The notes under the pieces: generated by a model
The model's input: the letters and a program-made list of their open reading frames with translations, nothing else
What the model was told of the DNA's origin: nothing
Databases searched by the model: none
In this document: piece after piece, positions 18,127-27,711 of the stretch
Numbering within the stretch: position 1 is the stretch's first letter
Layout: every line of letters starts with the position of its first letter
DNA from: Streptomyces sp. Ag109_O5-1
GTDB taxonomy: Bacteria > Actinomycetota > Actinomycetes > Streptomycetales > Streptomycetaceae
Reading direction: 5' to 3'
NCBI RefSeq assembly: GCF_003814875.1
Contig: NZ_RKQF01000001.1
Location: forward strand, 11,408,001-11,472,000
Length of the DNA: 64,000 nt
Translations under genes and position numbers: made by a program

Positions 18127-18425
18127 CCCCGCCCGGCCTGCATCCGCCGCTGCTCGCTTGCGGGTGATCTCGCCGATGAGGCCGTGGCCGTCGGTCCGGC
18201 CACCATCAGTACCAGCACGATGGCTTCCGGCCCGTACCGCCGAGCTGAGTACGTCGAGCGACAGGACGGCCAGTCCGCCGAAGCTGGCGAAATGGTCTTT
18301 CTTCCTCTCCCAGTGCCGCGACGCCACTCTAGGCGTGACCGTCTTCGGCCCCGTTCCAAAGCCCATGGGTGCCTTCCCTCCTTCCTGCGTTCAAGCGCGC
18401 CGGAGGGCGGTTCTTGTGTGAGTCA

Positions 18426-18902
18426 ATGAACGCTGAGTGGTCTGCAACGGTGGTGGCGCGAGCACAACGACACGCGGCACTGGGGGAACCTGCGCGTCTG
18501 GCGATCATCGACCGGCTGCTGCTGGGCGATGCCTCGCCCAGCGAACTCGGCCAGGAGCTGGACCTGCCCAGCAATCTCCTGGCACACCACCTCAAGCTGC
18601 TCGAACAGGTCGGCCTGATCGAGCGATCCCGCTCCGAAGGAGACCGACGGCGCATCTACCTGCGCCTGCGCGTGGAAACCCTGGCCGACACGATGCCGAC
18701 ACCCCTGCGGACGGCGCCTCGCGTGGTGTTCGTCTGCACGCACAACTCCGCCCGCTCCCACCTTGCCGCCGCCCTCTGGAAGCGCCACAGCATCGTGCCG
18801 ACAGCCTCGGCAGGAACCGAGCCCGCGCAGCGCGTCCACCCCCGTGCCGTGGCGACCGCACCGGCTGGCTCCCGCCGTCCGCCCTCCTGGAGGCAGCGAT
18901 GA
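18426..18902 (+). CDS. ArsR-type regulator fused to a truncated low-molecular-weight phosphatase/arsenate reductase domain
   Basis: Residues 1-90 form an ArsR winged helix (HAALGEPARLAIIDRLLLGD, DLPSNLLAHHLKLLEQVGLI). Residues about 100-150 begin an LMW-PTP-like domain with the P-loop CTHNSARS (VVFVCTHNSARSHLAAALWK). Intact fusions continue for about 70 residues more; here it ends soon after QRVHPRAVATA in a short unrelated tail, so the acid/base part is gone. The stop overlaps the arsC start (ATGA), so both are co-translated. It may still work as a repressor of arsC. ATG 18426 is chosen; GTG starts slightly upstream are possible. Confidence 0.8.
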   Translation: MNAEWSATVVARAQRHAALGEPARLAIIDRLLLGDASPSELGQELDLPSNLLAHHLKLLEQVGLIERSRSEGDRRRIYLRLRVETLADTMPTPLRTAPRVVFVCTHNSARSHLAAALWKRHSIVPTASAGTEPAQRVHPRAVATAPAGSRRPPSWRQR

Positions 18903-19561
18903 CTGAGACCGCGTCCACCCCGCACCGCAACCTGAGCATCGACCAGCAACTCGCCCTGCGCACCGCCGCCACCCACCTGAGGAGGGAGTTCGACGGCGTC
19001 TTCGGCCAGGAGACCATCGAGCGGTTCCTGCACACCAGCTACGACCAGTTCGCCGGCCGCAGCACCATCCCCAACTTCCTGCCGCTCATCGCCGAACGGT
19101 TCGCCCGCCAGCGCCTGCGGGCCCTGGCCAAGGTCGAAGGCCACCACACCGACGGCAAGCCCGTCGTGCTCTTCCTCTGCGTCCACAACGCCGGACGCAG
19201 CCAGATGGCCATGGGCTTCTTCCAGTACCTGGCCGGCGACAGCGCCGTCGCCTGGTCCGGCGGATCCGAACCCGGAAACGAGATCACCCCGGCAGCCATC
19301 GCCGCGATGAGCGAACGCGGCATCGACATCTTCCGCGAGTTCGCCAAACCCTGGACCGACGAGATCGTCCGTGCCGCCGACGTCGTCGTCAGCATGGGCT
19401 GTGGCGACGCCTGCCCCGTCTTCCCCGGCAGGCGCTACCTCGACTGGACCCTGGACGACCCCGCAGGCCAGACCGTCGACAACGTCCGCCCCATCCGCGA
19501 CGACATCGAACGCCGCGTACGCGGCCTCCTCGACGACCTCGGCGTCACGGCACAGAACTGA
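18899..19561 (+). CDS. arsC: Arsenate reductase ArsC, low-molecular-weight phosphatase type
   Basis: A 220-residue protein. Residues 1-75 are the helical N-terminal domain seen in actinobacterial arsenate-mycothiol transferases (ATHLRREFDGVFGQETIERF). The catalytic domain follows with the P-loop CVHNAGRS in VVLFLCVHNAGRSQMAMGFF, the acid segment DWTLDDPAGQ, and a further Cys in GCGDACPVFPG. It reduces arsenate to arsenite, probably with mycothiol/mycoredoxin. GGAGG precedes the ATG at 18899. No arsenite exporter (Acr3/ArsB) is present in the window, so the product would rely on an exporter elsewhere. Confidence 0.88.
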   Translation: MTETASTPHRNLSIDQQLALRTAATHLRREFDGVFGQETIERFLHTSYDQFAGRSTIPNFLPLIAERFARQRLRALAKVEGHHTDGKPVVLFLCVHNAGRSQMAMGFFQYLAGDSAVAWSGGSEPGNEITPAAIAAMSERGIDIFREFAKPWTDEIVRAADVVVSMGCGDACPVFPGRRYLDWTLDDPAGQTVDNVRPIRDDIERRVRGLLDDLGVTAQN

Positions 19562-19780
19562 CCGCGCGCAGGGTGTACGAAGGCGGGCCCCACACAGCTC
19601 CGCGCCCGTACGAATCAACCTTGCTGTACGGGCAGCCAACTCTCTGGTGCGACCGGATAGGTGCACCGGCTTCCGTGACTCCCAGCGATCATGTGCGCAT
19701 GGATACGGGGGGACGTAACCGGCGGCTGTGGTGGTCGGCTCCAACCACGAATCCGGCATAGTCCGGGCTGACAGCCGCGG

Positions 19781-21613
19781 TCACAGGATGAGGAGAGCGG
19801 CCGCCCACAGGGCGTAGAGCACCGCCAACAACGGGCCGAACGGGAGGCCGTGGGCGCGCGCCGGGCTCTCCTCGGTGGGGCGGAGCTCGGGGTGGGCGTG
19901 CATGGCGGAGATCTCCTCCGCGGCTCTCAGGTACGACGGGCGCAGGGCACGGCGGCGTTCCATCCAGGGCCAGCCCAGGGACGGTGCCCAGGTCTTCCCG
20001 TCGGCGCGGCGTATCTCGAGAACGCCGCCGCTGGTGTAGACGGCCGCGCGCAGCTCTTCCCAGGCCAGATACCGCACCTTGTACGCTCCAGCCAGCCACA
20101 GCCCCGAACGGTCTGCGGTGATACGCCAGTTGAGGAAGGTCGCCAGCGATCCCGGCACAAACGCCAGTCCGAGCAGGGGCAGGACATGCCACCCCAGCGT
20201 GCCCGCCCTCACCTCGTCCAGGATGAACTTGATCACCGCCGCAGCGACTACTGCGCCGAGCAGCGCCGCGCACCGGGTGAACACGCCCGGCCCCCAGCGC
20301 ATGGGACGGGCGACCGGCTGCATCGACGCCGCGATCCGGCCCACCAGCACTAGATTCTGCTCAACGGCATCCCCCACAGGCCATTCGAGCTCCGGCCTCT
20401 GATCGCCCGTCGGCAACCGCACCGGACCAGCCGTGAGCAGGACCACCGGGACCCCGCCCTGGGCGGCGGCGACGATCAGCAACTCGCCTGCGTCGTAAGG
20501 CGGGCCGTACAGCACTGCCTCCCGCAGCCGGGTGTCGACGATGAGCCGATCCTCTTCCTCGTCATGAGGGGGGCCGAACTCACCGGCCTCGTCATCGATG
20601 ACCGGGTAGGCCAGGCAGCGCAGCAGCGGCGTACGGCCGGCGGTGTCGTCGGCGGCGTAGATCCAGGTGTCACCGTTGTGGTCCAGGCGTTGCAGTACCC
20701 GCAGCAAGGGAACGGGCGCCCGGCGCAGCGCGGCGGCCCGGCGGCGGGCCAGGACACCCGCGGCGAGGAAGGTCAGCCCCGGCAGCCCGGCGGCCAGGGT
20801 GAGCAGTTGCCAGCCGAAGGCGTCGTACGGCTCGGCGGCCAGTCGGATCCAGTTACCGTCCGACAGGAGCGTCACGACGCTGCCGGTGTCGTAGTCCTCG
20901 GGGAAGACTGCGTCGACGGTGCGCTTCGAGCCGTCCGAGGTGCGCACGCGCAGCGTTTCCTCGCCCTGGCCGAGGACGACGGCCGATACCGACACCGCCT
21001 TCGCGGCCCGCTGCTCGTCCTCGTGAATGCCCCGCAGGCCCTGGTCGACCGCCGCGCCCGCCACGGCGCACAGCACCAGCCCGGCAACGATGGGAACAAT
21101 CCCCCGCCGCAGCGGGCCCATGCCGCCGGGCAACGGGTGCCGCACCCCGGCGGCCGCCTGCTCTGCGAGGCGCTGTTGCCGTCGCCGAAGAGCGAGCCGC
21201 TGCCAGGATGCGGCCCACCCGAAGGCGAGTGCCGCGATCACGGCGGCGTTGGCGGCGTCGGAAGCAGTATCAGGCAGGCGGAACTCCTCCACCGCCACGA
21301 TGACCGCCAGCACCGGTCCCGACACAAGAGTGAGTTCCGGCAGCCGGACGTACCACAACAGCTGCACCACGGCGAGGCCCACCTGGATCATGCCCACCCA
21401 GTCCGGCCCGCAAGGGGCCGCCACCGTGCAGCGCTGCTCCGGCTCCAGAATCATCGCCGCGATCACGGTCGTCAGAAGTGCCAGTACCGGCCACCGGGGC
21501 TGTGCCCAGCGCGACAACCTGGGATTTGCCCAGCGGAAGGCATCGTGGGACAGCCAGGCAGGAGCACTCGCAGGTGCAGATCCGGGCGGCAAGGGAACGG
21601 GCAGGTCGCTCAC
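19781..21613 (-). CDS. Large multi-pass membrane protein of unknown function
   Basis: A 610-residue protein. Membrane segments occur near residues 35-60, 70-90, 120-140 and 160-180 (WPVLALLTTVIAAMILEP, GIVPIVAGLVLCAVAGAAVD), then about 255-275, 445-490 and at the extreme C-terminus (LLAVLYALWAAALLIL). A soluble part (SAVVLGQGEETLRVRTSDGS) lies between. Near residues 500-570, RSGLWLAGAYKVRYLAWEEL looks like a bacterial PH-like (PF10756-type) segment; this is tentative. GTG at 21611-21613 is chosen because sequence further upstream is not protein-like. No operon partner. Confidence 0.75.
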   Translation of the reverse strand: MSDLPVPLPPGSAPASAPAWLSHDAFRWANPRLSRWAQPRWPVLALLTTVIAAMILEPEQRCTVAAPCGPDWVGMIQVGLAVVQLLWYVRLPELTLVSGPVLAVIVAVEEFRLPDTASDAANAAVIAALAFGWAASWQRLALRRRQQRLAEQAAAGVRHPLPGGMGPLRRGIVPIVAGLVLCAVAGAAVDQGLRGIHEDEQRAAKAVSVSAVVLGQGEETLRVRTSDGSKRTVDAVFPEDYDTGSVVTLLSDGNWIRLAAEPYDAFGWQLLTLAAGLPGLTFLAAGVLARRRAAALRRAPVPLLRVLQRLDHNGDTWIYAADDTAGRTPLLRCLAYPVIDDEAGEFGPPHDEEEDRLIVDTRLREAVLYGPPYDAGELLIVAAAQGGVPVVLLTAGPVRLPTGDQRPELEWPVGDAVEQNLVLVGRIAASMQPVARPMRWGPGVFTRCAALLGAVVAAAVIKFILDEVRAGTLGWHVLPLLGLAFVPGSLATFLNWRITADRSGLWLAGAYKVRYLAWEELRAAVYTSGGVLEIRRADGKTWAPSLGWPWMERRRALRPSYLRAAEEISAMHAHPELRPTEESPARAHGLPFGPLLAVLYALWAAALLIL

Positions 21614-22231
21614 GCGAGCGATTATGCGGCCCAGGAACTCGCTGCCCGCGGGCGGGGCGGCCTGGAGCGGCTGGATGCGGTGCCGTTCCTGCCGAAACAA
21701 GGGCTCGTCGTTGCCCGAATTCGACGCCCGAGAGAGTTGACCACCCAGTATTGGCCGGACGATCGGCGAGCGCGACGGCGGTAGCCACGGCGCTTGGGGG
21801 CCGCGGGCGCCGCATCGGCCGAAGGCATCCGTCACCGTGAATCGGTCCCACCAAAGGGACAGACACTCTCCCGAGCGCAACGCGTCGATCGTTTAGGCGG
21901 CCTGGTCGAGGGGTGAGCGTGCAGACGTGGCGGACAGCCACGCAGGCCCCACGGCCGTGCCGCAAGATGCCGAGCTCACCCGCGCCCGCCGACGTGCAGT
22001 GCATCGCGCCGGAGTACCCCTGGGCCCGTGGGCCGTTGCCGGTCTGGCCGTCACCGTCGGCCGCAACCTGCCGTGCGTCCTGCCATGGCCGCCATAACAC
22101 GCAGGCTATGAGACCCATCCGGCCGGCTGTCCGGCAGCGCAGTCCCACGCGTGCGATCGCTTGACGGGAACCAGCTCCGAGACCGAGAGATCCTGGAATC
22201 AGCAGGGGACTCGAAGGCGAGATGATCGACT
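21614..22231. other. Intergenic stretch, nothing supported
   Basis: It separates the divergent membrane-protein and phosphatase genes. I see no credible frame and no obvious repeat. Confidence 0.4.
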
Positions 22232-24664
22232 ATGGACCCACCGGAGCGCTGCCCTGGTGACTTGCTTCCCGCCGCTGGGGCTCTGGCAGTGGCGGCTCCG
22301 GACGGTGTGCTGACCGGTTGGAGCACCGGTGCGGAGCAGTTGCTCGGGCTCTCCGCCGCCGAGGCTGTCGGCCTGCCCGCGGCAGAGCTCCTCGCATCGG
22401 CCCTCCCCGCGGCTGCGCGTGAGCGATTCGCCCGGCAGGAGGGCTGGACCGGGCCGGTGGCACTCCGCCACCAGGACGGTAGCGCCGTGGAGTGCCGGTT
22501 GCGCGCGTGCCCGCTGCCCACGGGTGACGGGCGAGCCGGTTGGCTGCTGGAGGGCGTCCCGGTGCGGGAGGAGACGGAGCGCGACACGGACCCACTGATC
22601 CGCTGGTCATTCGACCAGTCCCCGTTCTCCCTGGCGATCTACGACTCCGAGGGCCGATTCCTGCGCGTCAACGAGCCCATGACCAAGCAGCTCGCCGCCT
22701 CCGAGCGGGAGCTTCGGGGGCTCCGGATCACCGAGCACATGCCAGATCAGGGCTTCCAGGCTCCCGAGCGATCTCTCGATCGCGTGCTGCAGACCGGTGA
22801 GCCCGAGCACATCGAGAACTACGTCAGAGTCCCGGGAGAGCCCCACGCGCACGCCTGGATCGTCCACTTCACCCCGCTCAAGGACTCCCTCGGACTGGTG
22901 CACGGCGTGCAGCTGGCCGCCCTGGACTTCTCCGAGCAGTACGCGGCCCGCGAGCGCTTGGCGCTGCTCAACGAGGCCAGCAGGAGTATCGGCAGCAGCC
23001 TAGACGTGCCCCGGACCGCCCAGGAGCTGGCCGACGTAGCCGTGCCTGCCCTGGCGGACTTCGTCTCCGTCGATCTCCTAGACACCGTGCTGCGCGGCGA
23101 CGAGCCCCCGCTGATCCCCGTCGACGGGCCCCTGCTGCTGCGGCGCACAGCCATCCGCTCCAGTGTGAAGCCCGCAGTCACAGTCGGTGAGCTGGCCCGC
23201 TACCCGGAGTTCTCACCGCCGGTCCGGTGCCTGGCCACCGGCCACGGCACCGTGCACCAGATCGGGGAGCCCGAGATCACCCGCTGGCTGGCCCACGACC
23301 CCGACCGGGCTACCTGGGTGGTTCGGTATCGCGCGCAGTCGCTGATCACGGTGCCGCTCCGCGCTCGCGGTACCAACCTCGGCGTCGCCCTCTTCACCCG
23401 ACTGGCTCCCTCAGCCGCGCCGTACGGACCCGACGACCTGCAGATCGCCGAGGAGCTGGCGGCGCGCGCCGCGGTCTGCATCGACAACGCCCGCCGTTAC
23501 ACCCGCGAGCACAGGACGGCACTGGCTCTCCAGCACAGTCTTCTGCCACAGGGGACTGTCGCGCAGGCAGCCGTGGACGTCGCCGGCCGCTACCTCTCCT
23601 CAGACTCGCACATCGGCGTCGGCGGTGACTGGTTCGACGTCATCCCGCTTTCCGGCGCCCGCGTCGCCCTCGTGGTCGGCGATGTGGTCGGCCACGGCAT
23701 CGCCGCCTCGGCCGCCATGGGGCGCCTTCGCACGGCCGTGCGTACCCTCGCCGATGTCGATCTGGCCCCGGACGAGCTCCTCACCCACCTTGACGACCTT
23801 GTGGTCCGGCTAAGTTCCGGGCCCGACTCCGGTGCGGAGGCGCCGTCGGGAGAACTCGGAGCCACTTGCCTGTACGCGGTCTACGACCCCATTTCCCGCA
23901 TGTGCTCGCTCGCCAGTGCGGGTCACCTTTGGCCCGCACTGGTGCGCCCTGATGGCAGAGTGGATTTCCTCGAACTGCCCACCGGCCCGCCACTCGGTGT
24001 GGGCGGGACGCCGTTCGAGTGCGTCCACCACGAGATTCCCGAAGGCAGTCTCCTTGCGCTGTACACCGACGGCCTGATCGAGGCACGCCATCGCGATGCC
24101 GACGCCGGTCTGCATGCCCTGCGCGGCGCCCTCGCCGACGCCGCCGCTTCGTCGTTGGAGACCACCTGCGACAAGGTGCTCAAGGCGCTGCTCGACGAGC
24201 GGCCCACCGACGACGCCGCACTGCTCATCGCCCGTACACGTGCTCTGGACAGCGGGCACATCGCCGTCTGGGACCTCCCCAACGATCCGGAGGTCGTCGC
24301 AGGCGCCCGCTCTCGGGCGACCGCCCAACTCCACGCCTGGGAGCTGGACGAGCTGACCTACGTCACGGAACTCGTGGTCAGCGAGCTGGTGACCAACGCC
24401 ATCCGCTACGGTGGCGCGCCCATTCAGCTGCGGCTGATCAAGGAAAAGACGCTGATCTGCGAGGTCTCCGACGCCAGCAGCACCTCACCCCACCTGCGCC
24501 GCGCCCGCATCTTCGACGAGGGCGGACGCGGCCTCATGCTGGTCGCCCAGCTCACCGAGCGCTGGGGGACGCGATATTCCGGCACCGGCAAGACCATCTG
24601 GACTGAGCAGCCCCTTCCCGCGCGGGTACTCAGGGCACCAACGCGCGGCGTGCGAGCTGACTGA
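22232..24664 (+). CDS. PAS-GAF-SpoIIE phosphatase-HATPase signalling protein
   Basis: An 810-residue cytoplasmic signalling protein. Domains in order: PAS-like (about 10-110, GVLTGWSTGAEQLLGLSAAE), a second PAS (about 125-235, FSLAIYDSEGRFLRVNEPMT), GAF (about 250-425), PP2C/SpoIIE phosphatase (about 440-670, with GVGGDWFDVIPLSG, VGDVVGHGIAASAAMGRLRT and LALYTDGLIEARHRDAD metal-binding motifs), and a C-terminal GHKL anti-sigma-type kinase (about 680-800, N box ELVVSELVTNAIRYGG, FDEGGRGLMLVAQL). Such proteins control anti-sigma/anti-anti-sigma switches, here combining dephosphorylating and phosphorylating modules in one chain. No partner gene lies next to it. Confidence 0.9.
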   Translation: MDPPERCPGDLLPAAGALAVAAPDGVLTGWSTGAEQLLGLSAAEAVGLPAAELLASALPAAARERFARQEGWTGPVALRHQDGSAVECRLRACPLPTGDGRAGWLLEGVPVREETERDTDPLIRWSFDQSPFSLAIYDSEGRFLRVNEPMTKQLAASERELRGLRITEHMPDQGFQAPERSLDRVLQTGEPEHIENYVRVPGEPHAHAWIVHFTPLKDSLGLVHGVQLAALDFSEQYAARERLALLNEASRSIGSSLDVPRTAQELADVAVPALADFVSVDLLDTVLRGDEPPLIPVDGPLLLRRTAIRSSVKPAVTVGELARYPEFSPPVRCLATGHGTVHQIGEPEITRWLAHDPDRATWVVRYRAQSLITVPLRARGTNLGVALFTRLAPSAAPYGPDDLQIAEELAARAAVCIDNARRYTREHRTALALQHSLLPQGTVAQAAVDVAGRYLSSDSHIGVGGDWFDVIPLSGARVALVVGDVVGHGIAASAAMGRLRTAVRTLADVDLAPDELLTHLDDLVVRLSSGPDSGAEAPSGELGATCLYAVYDPISRMCSLASAGHLWPALVRPDGRVDFLELPTGPPLGVGGTPFECVHHEIPEGSLLALYTDGLIEARHRDADAGLHALRGALADAAASSLETTCDKVLKALLDERPTDDAALLIARTRALDSGHIAVWDLPNDPEVVAGARSRATAQLHAWELDELTYVTELVVSELVTNAIRYGGAPIQLRLIKEKTLICEVSDASSTSPHLRRARIFDEGGRGLMLVAQLTERWGTRYSGTGKTIWTEQPLPARVLRAPTRGVRAD

Positions 24665-24698
24665 CCTGGATCGATGAGTAGTTCGGTTGGGTCCCTAG

Positions 24699-24832
24699 TA
24701 CTCCAGCAGCACTTTGACGTTTTCCCTGTTCAGGGGCGGTCTGGGTGAGTGTAGAGGGCTGATGACCGGCCTGTGATCTCTTTCCCGGGCCGCCCCTCGA
24801 TCGTGTGCAGCCGCCGCTGATAGTGGCAGCGG
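24699..24832. repeat. Left 134-bp perfect inverted repeat of the IS701-type element
   Basis: It is exactly complementary to 27574-27707. The right copy overlaps the coding end of the transposase (CHYQRRLHTIEGRPGKEITG), so the left copy looks like an inverted duplicate of that end. Confidence 0.9.
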
Positions 24833-25913
24833 TCCGGGCAGCCTCCCGACGTGATCGACGAGCGTGCAGTTGAGATCTGGAACGACGAACTCGAGGAACT
24901 GTTCCTGCGTACCGGCCACCGCTTCAGGCGTGTCGAGCCGCGTCGCAGGATGCGTGACTACGTCCGTGGACTCCTGGGCCCGGTCGGCCGAAAGAACGGC
25001 TGGCAGCTGGCCGAGTACGCCGGACACCGCACACCCGACCGTCTCCAGCGGCTCCTTAACGGCGCACGCTGGGACGCCGACGAACTCCGCGACGACCTCC
25101 AGCACTACGTAGCCGAACGGCTCGGCGAGCCCGACGGAATCCTCATCCTCGACGACACCGGCTTCCTCAAGAAGGGCACCACCTCGGCCGGTGTGCAGCG
25201 CCAATACTCCGGCACCGCCGGCCGCACCGAGAACTGCCAGATCGGCGTGTTCGCCGCCTACGCCACCACCCGCGGACGCGCCCTGGTCGACCGCGCGTTG
25301 TACCTGCCCAAGTCCTGGACCGACGACCGCGACCGATGCCGCGCCGCGCACATCCCCAACGAGCGGACCTTCGCCACCAAACCCGACCTCTGGCCAAGGC
25401 CATGGTGCTGCGGGCGATCGCCTCGCCGCTGCCGATCGCCTGGGTGACCGCGGACGCCGCCTACGGCCAGGAGTGGCGGCTGCGCCGCATGCTGGAGGAG
25501 ACCGGCCTGGGCTATGTGCTCGCGGTCCCCAAGTCTCAGCAGGTGCCCCACTTCGGACGCATCGACCACCTCTTCTCCCAGGCACCCGAGGAAGCGTGGG
25601 AGCAACGTTCGTGCGGTGACGGCGCCAAGGGCCCGCGCTTCTACCACTGGGCCGCCCTGCAGATCACCTCCATCGAGGACTTCGACGGCGAGATGCCCAC
25701 CCACCAGCGGTGGGCACTGGCCCGCCGCAGCATCAGCAAGCCCGAGGAGATCGCCTACTACCTCTGTTACGCACCGCTCGGCACCACGGTCGAGCGTCTG
25801 GTCCGCGTCGCCGGGACGCGCTGGGCCATCGAGGAAGCCTTCCAGGCCGCGAAGAACGAGTGCGGCCTCGACCAGTACGAAGTCCGCCGCTATACCGGCT
25901 GGATGCGGCACAT

Positions 25914-27335
25914 GGTCATGTCCCGCGAGGTGGTGTAGTCACGGCAGCTGTTTCGGTTCCGGTTGTGGGGTGATTTCGGGTTCGGCCGGCTTGGTGGTGA
26001 AGAGCTCGGCCATGGAGGCTTCGGAGAAGTAGCGGCGGTCGAAGACCTGCCATTCGTCGTGGAGTTCGGCCAGGACCGCGGCGGCGAGCCGGTCAAGGGC
26101 GGCGGGGTTGGGAAAGACCTGGACGACGTCGGCCCGCCGTTTGATCTCCCGGTTCAGCCGCTCCAGCGGGTTGGTCGACCAGATCTTCTTCCAGTGCGCC
26201 GGCGGGAAGTCGGCGAACGCGGTGATGTCCGTTGCCGCATCCAGCAGCATCGTCTTGACCTGCGGGAACTGCCGTCCGAGCATGTCGGCGACCACGTTCA
26301 GTTGGGTGCGCACCTGCTCACCGGTGGTCTGCGCGAAGATGGTGCGGATGGTCGCGGCGACCATCTCCCCGGAGCCCCTTTCGATCACCGAGAACACGTC
26401 CCGGACGAAGTGAACCCGGCACCTTTGCCAGGCCGCACCGAGGAAAACGGTGCGGATCGCGGCCACCAGACCGCTGTGGCTGTCGGAGATGACCAGCTGG
26501 ACGTTCTCCAGGCCGCGGGCCCGCAGCGAGCGCAGGAACTTCGTCCAGAACGGCTTCGACTCACTGTCGCCGACCATCAGCCCGAGGATCTCGCGGTGTC
26601 CGGTGGCGGAGATCCCGGTGGCGATGACCACGGCCTGGGAGACGATCCGGTGGTTGACCCGGGCCTTGCAGTAGGTGGCGTCCAGGAAGACGTAGGGGAA
26701 GACGGTGTGCTCCAGCGGCCGCTCCTTGAACGCGGTCAGTTCTTCGTCCAGCTCACCGCAGATGCGGGAGACCTCGGACTTGGAGATCCCGCTGTCCGCA
26801 CCGAGTGCTTTGACCAGGTCGTCGACCGAGCGGGTCGAGACACCATGCACGTATGCCTCCATCACCACGGCGAACAACGCCCGGTCGATCCGCCGCCGGC
26901 GTTCCAGCAGCGACGGGAAGAATGACCCGCTCCGCACCTTCGGGATCTTCAGGTCCAGATCGCCGGCCTGCGTGGTCAGCACCCTGTCCCGGTGCCCGTT
27001 GCGCCAGGTCGTGCGCGTCTGGGAGTGCTCGCGCGGCGCGGCACCGATCACCTCGGTGGCCTCGGCCTCGATCAGCTCCTGCAGGATGCGCTCGCACACC
27101 ACCCTGATTGCTTCAACTCCATCGGCCCGACGTAGTGACTCAAGCAGCCGCATCAGCTCAGACTGGGACAAGGCCATCGCGTGCTCCTCCGGTCGAACTG
27201 CCCGTTCACCAGAGAGACTTGCGCGATGGCCTGCCCTTGTTCAGGGAGCATGCACCGCCGGCGGATGCACGCCCCGAGCAGACACCCGCGCGTTCCGGGA
27301 CCCTGCCCGGCTACACCACTTCACGGGACGCCATC
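25914..27335 (-). mobile_element. IS256-family element, copy A, 1422 bp
   Basis: The target duplication CGGCACAT flanks it at 25906-25913 and 27336-27343, and the sequence matches copy B (43378-44799) in reverse orientation. The inverted ends share GTGGTGTAG about 16 bases in. Removing it restores the IS701 transposase frame. Its only gene is the transposase. Confidence 0.93.
25939..27177 (-). CDS. IS256-family transposase
   Basis: A 412-residue transposase_mut protein: IRVVCERILQELIEAEATEV at the N-terminus, DDE segments PYVFLDATYCKARVNHRIVS, LVISDSHSGLVAAIRTVFLG and the Glu in TNPLERLNREIKRRADVVQV; the insertion-domain signature CRVHFVRDVFSVI is present. Intact and identical in translation to the second copy in this window, so recent spread is likely. 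Confidence 0.96.
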   Translation of the reverse strand: MALSQSELMRLLESLRRADGVEAIRVVCERILQELIEAEATEVIGAAPREHSQTRTTWRNGHRDRVLTTQAGDLDLKIPKVRSGSFFPSLLERRRRIDRALFAVVMEAYVHGVSTRSVDDLVKALGADSGISKSEVSRICGELDEELTAFKERPLEHTVFPYVFLDATYCKARVNHRIVSQAVVIATGISATGHREILGLMVGDSESKPFWTKFLRSLRARGLENVQLVISDSHSGLVAAIRTVFLGAAWQRCRVHFVRDVFSVIERGSGEMVAATIRTIFAQTTGEQVRTQLNVVADMLGRQFPQVKTMLLDAATDITAFADFPPAHWKKIWSTNPLERLNREIKRRADVVQVFPNPAALDRLAAAVLAELHDEWQVFDRRYFSEASMAELFTTKPAEPEITPQPEPKQLP

Positions 27336-27573
27336 CGGCACATCACGCTGGCCATACTGGCGCATGCGTTCCTGGCCGCCATGGCCGCCATGGCCGCCGA
27401 CGCCGCGGCAAAAGGGGCAGCAGAAACGGTTCCTGCCTTGCGCCCCTCACCGTGGCAGAAGTTCGGCGGCTCCTGGCAACTGGCCACTCACCCCTCGCCG
27501 CTCACCAGCCCCTCATCAGTGCACGCGCACTGAGATGGTCACACTGGCGCAGACGACGCCAAGCGGTCGCTCG

Positions 27574-27707
27574 CCGCTGCCACTATCAGCGGCGGCTGCA
27601 CACGATCGAGGGGCGGCCCGGGAAAGAGATCACAGGCCGGTCATCAGCCCTCTACACTCACCCAGACCGCCCCTGAACAGGGAAAACGTCAAAGTGCTGC
27701 TGGAGTA
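27574..27707. repeat. Right 134-bp perfect inverted repeat of the IS701-type element
   Basis: It pairs with 24699-24832 over its whole length. It includes the 3' coding tail of the transposase and ends GCTGCTGGAGTA before the CTAG duplication. Confidence 0.9.
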
Positions 27708-27711
27708 CTAG

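Larger units (their letters stand above)
24851..27533 (+). pseudogene. IS701-family transposase, frameshifted and split
   Basis: The N-terminal part (RFRRVEPRRRMRDYVRGLLG, GWQLAEYAGHRTPDRLQRLL, ILILDDTGFLKKGTTSAGVQ with DDE Asp) runs to about 25390, where two extra bases (CTCT for CT) shift the frame. The second part (IAWVTADAAYGQEWRLRRML, RWAIEEAFQAAKNECGLDQY) holds the second Asp and the Glu. At 25913 the IS256 copy interrupts it; RHITLAILAHAFLAAMAAMA resumes after 27335. The frame ends VHAH at 27533 while the following frame (LRWSHWRRRRQAVARR) still looks coding, so another shift is likely. Confidence 0.88.
24699..27707 (+). mobile_element. IS701-type element with long terminal inverted repeats, interrupted by an IS256-type element
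   Basis: The ends read TACTCCAGCAGC outward on both sides and are flanked by CTAG at 24695-24698 and 27708-27711, the target duplication expected for IS701. The outer 134 bp at each end are perfect inverted repeats. Subtracting the 1422-bp IS256 copy and its 8-bp duplication leaves about 1.58 kb, a normal IS701 size. The transposase is broken, so it can move only with help. Confidence 0.88.

Noticed and set aside
26705..27676. A 323-codon plus-strand protein across the IS256 end and IS701 tail
   Set aside because: Most of it is antisense to the IS256 transposase; only the last 50 codons are the true tail of the IS701 transposase.
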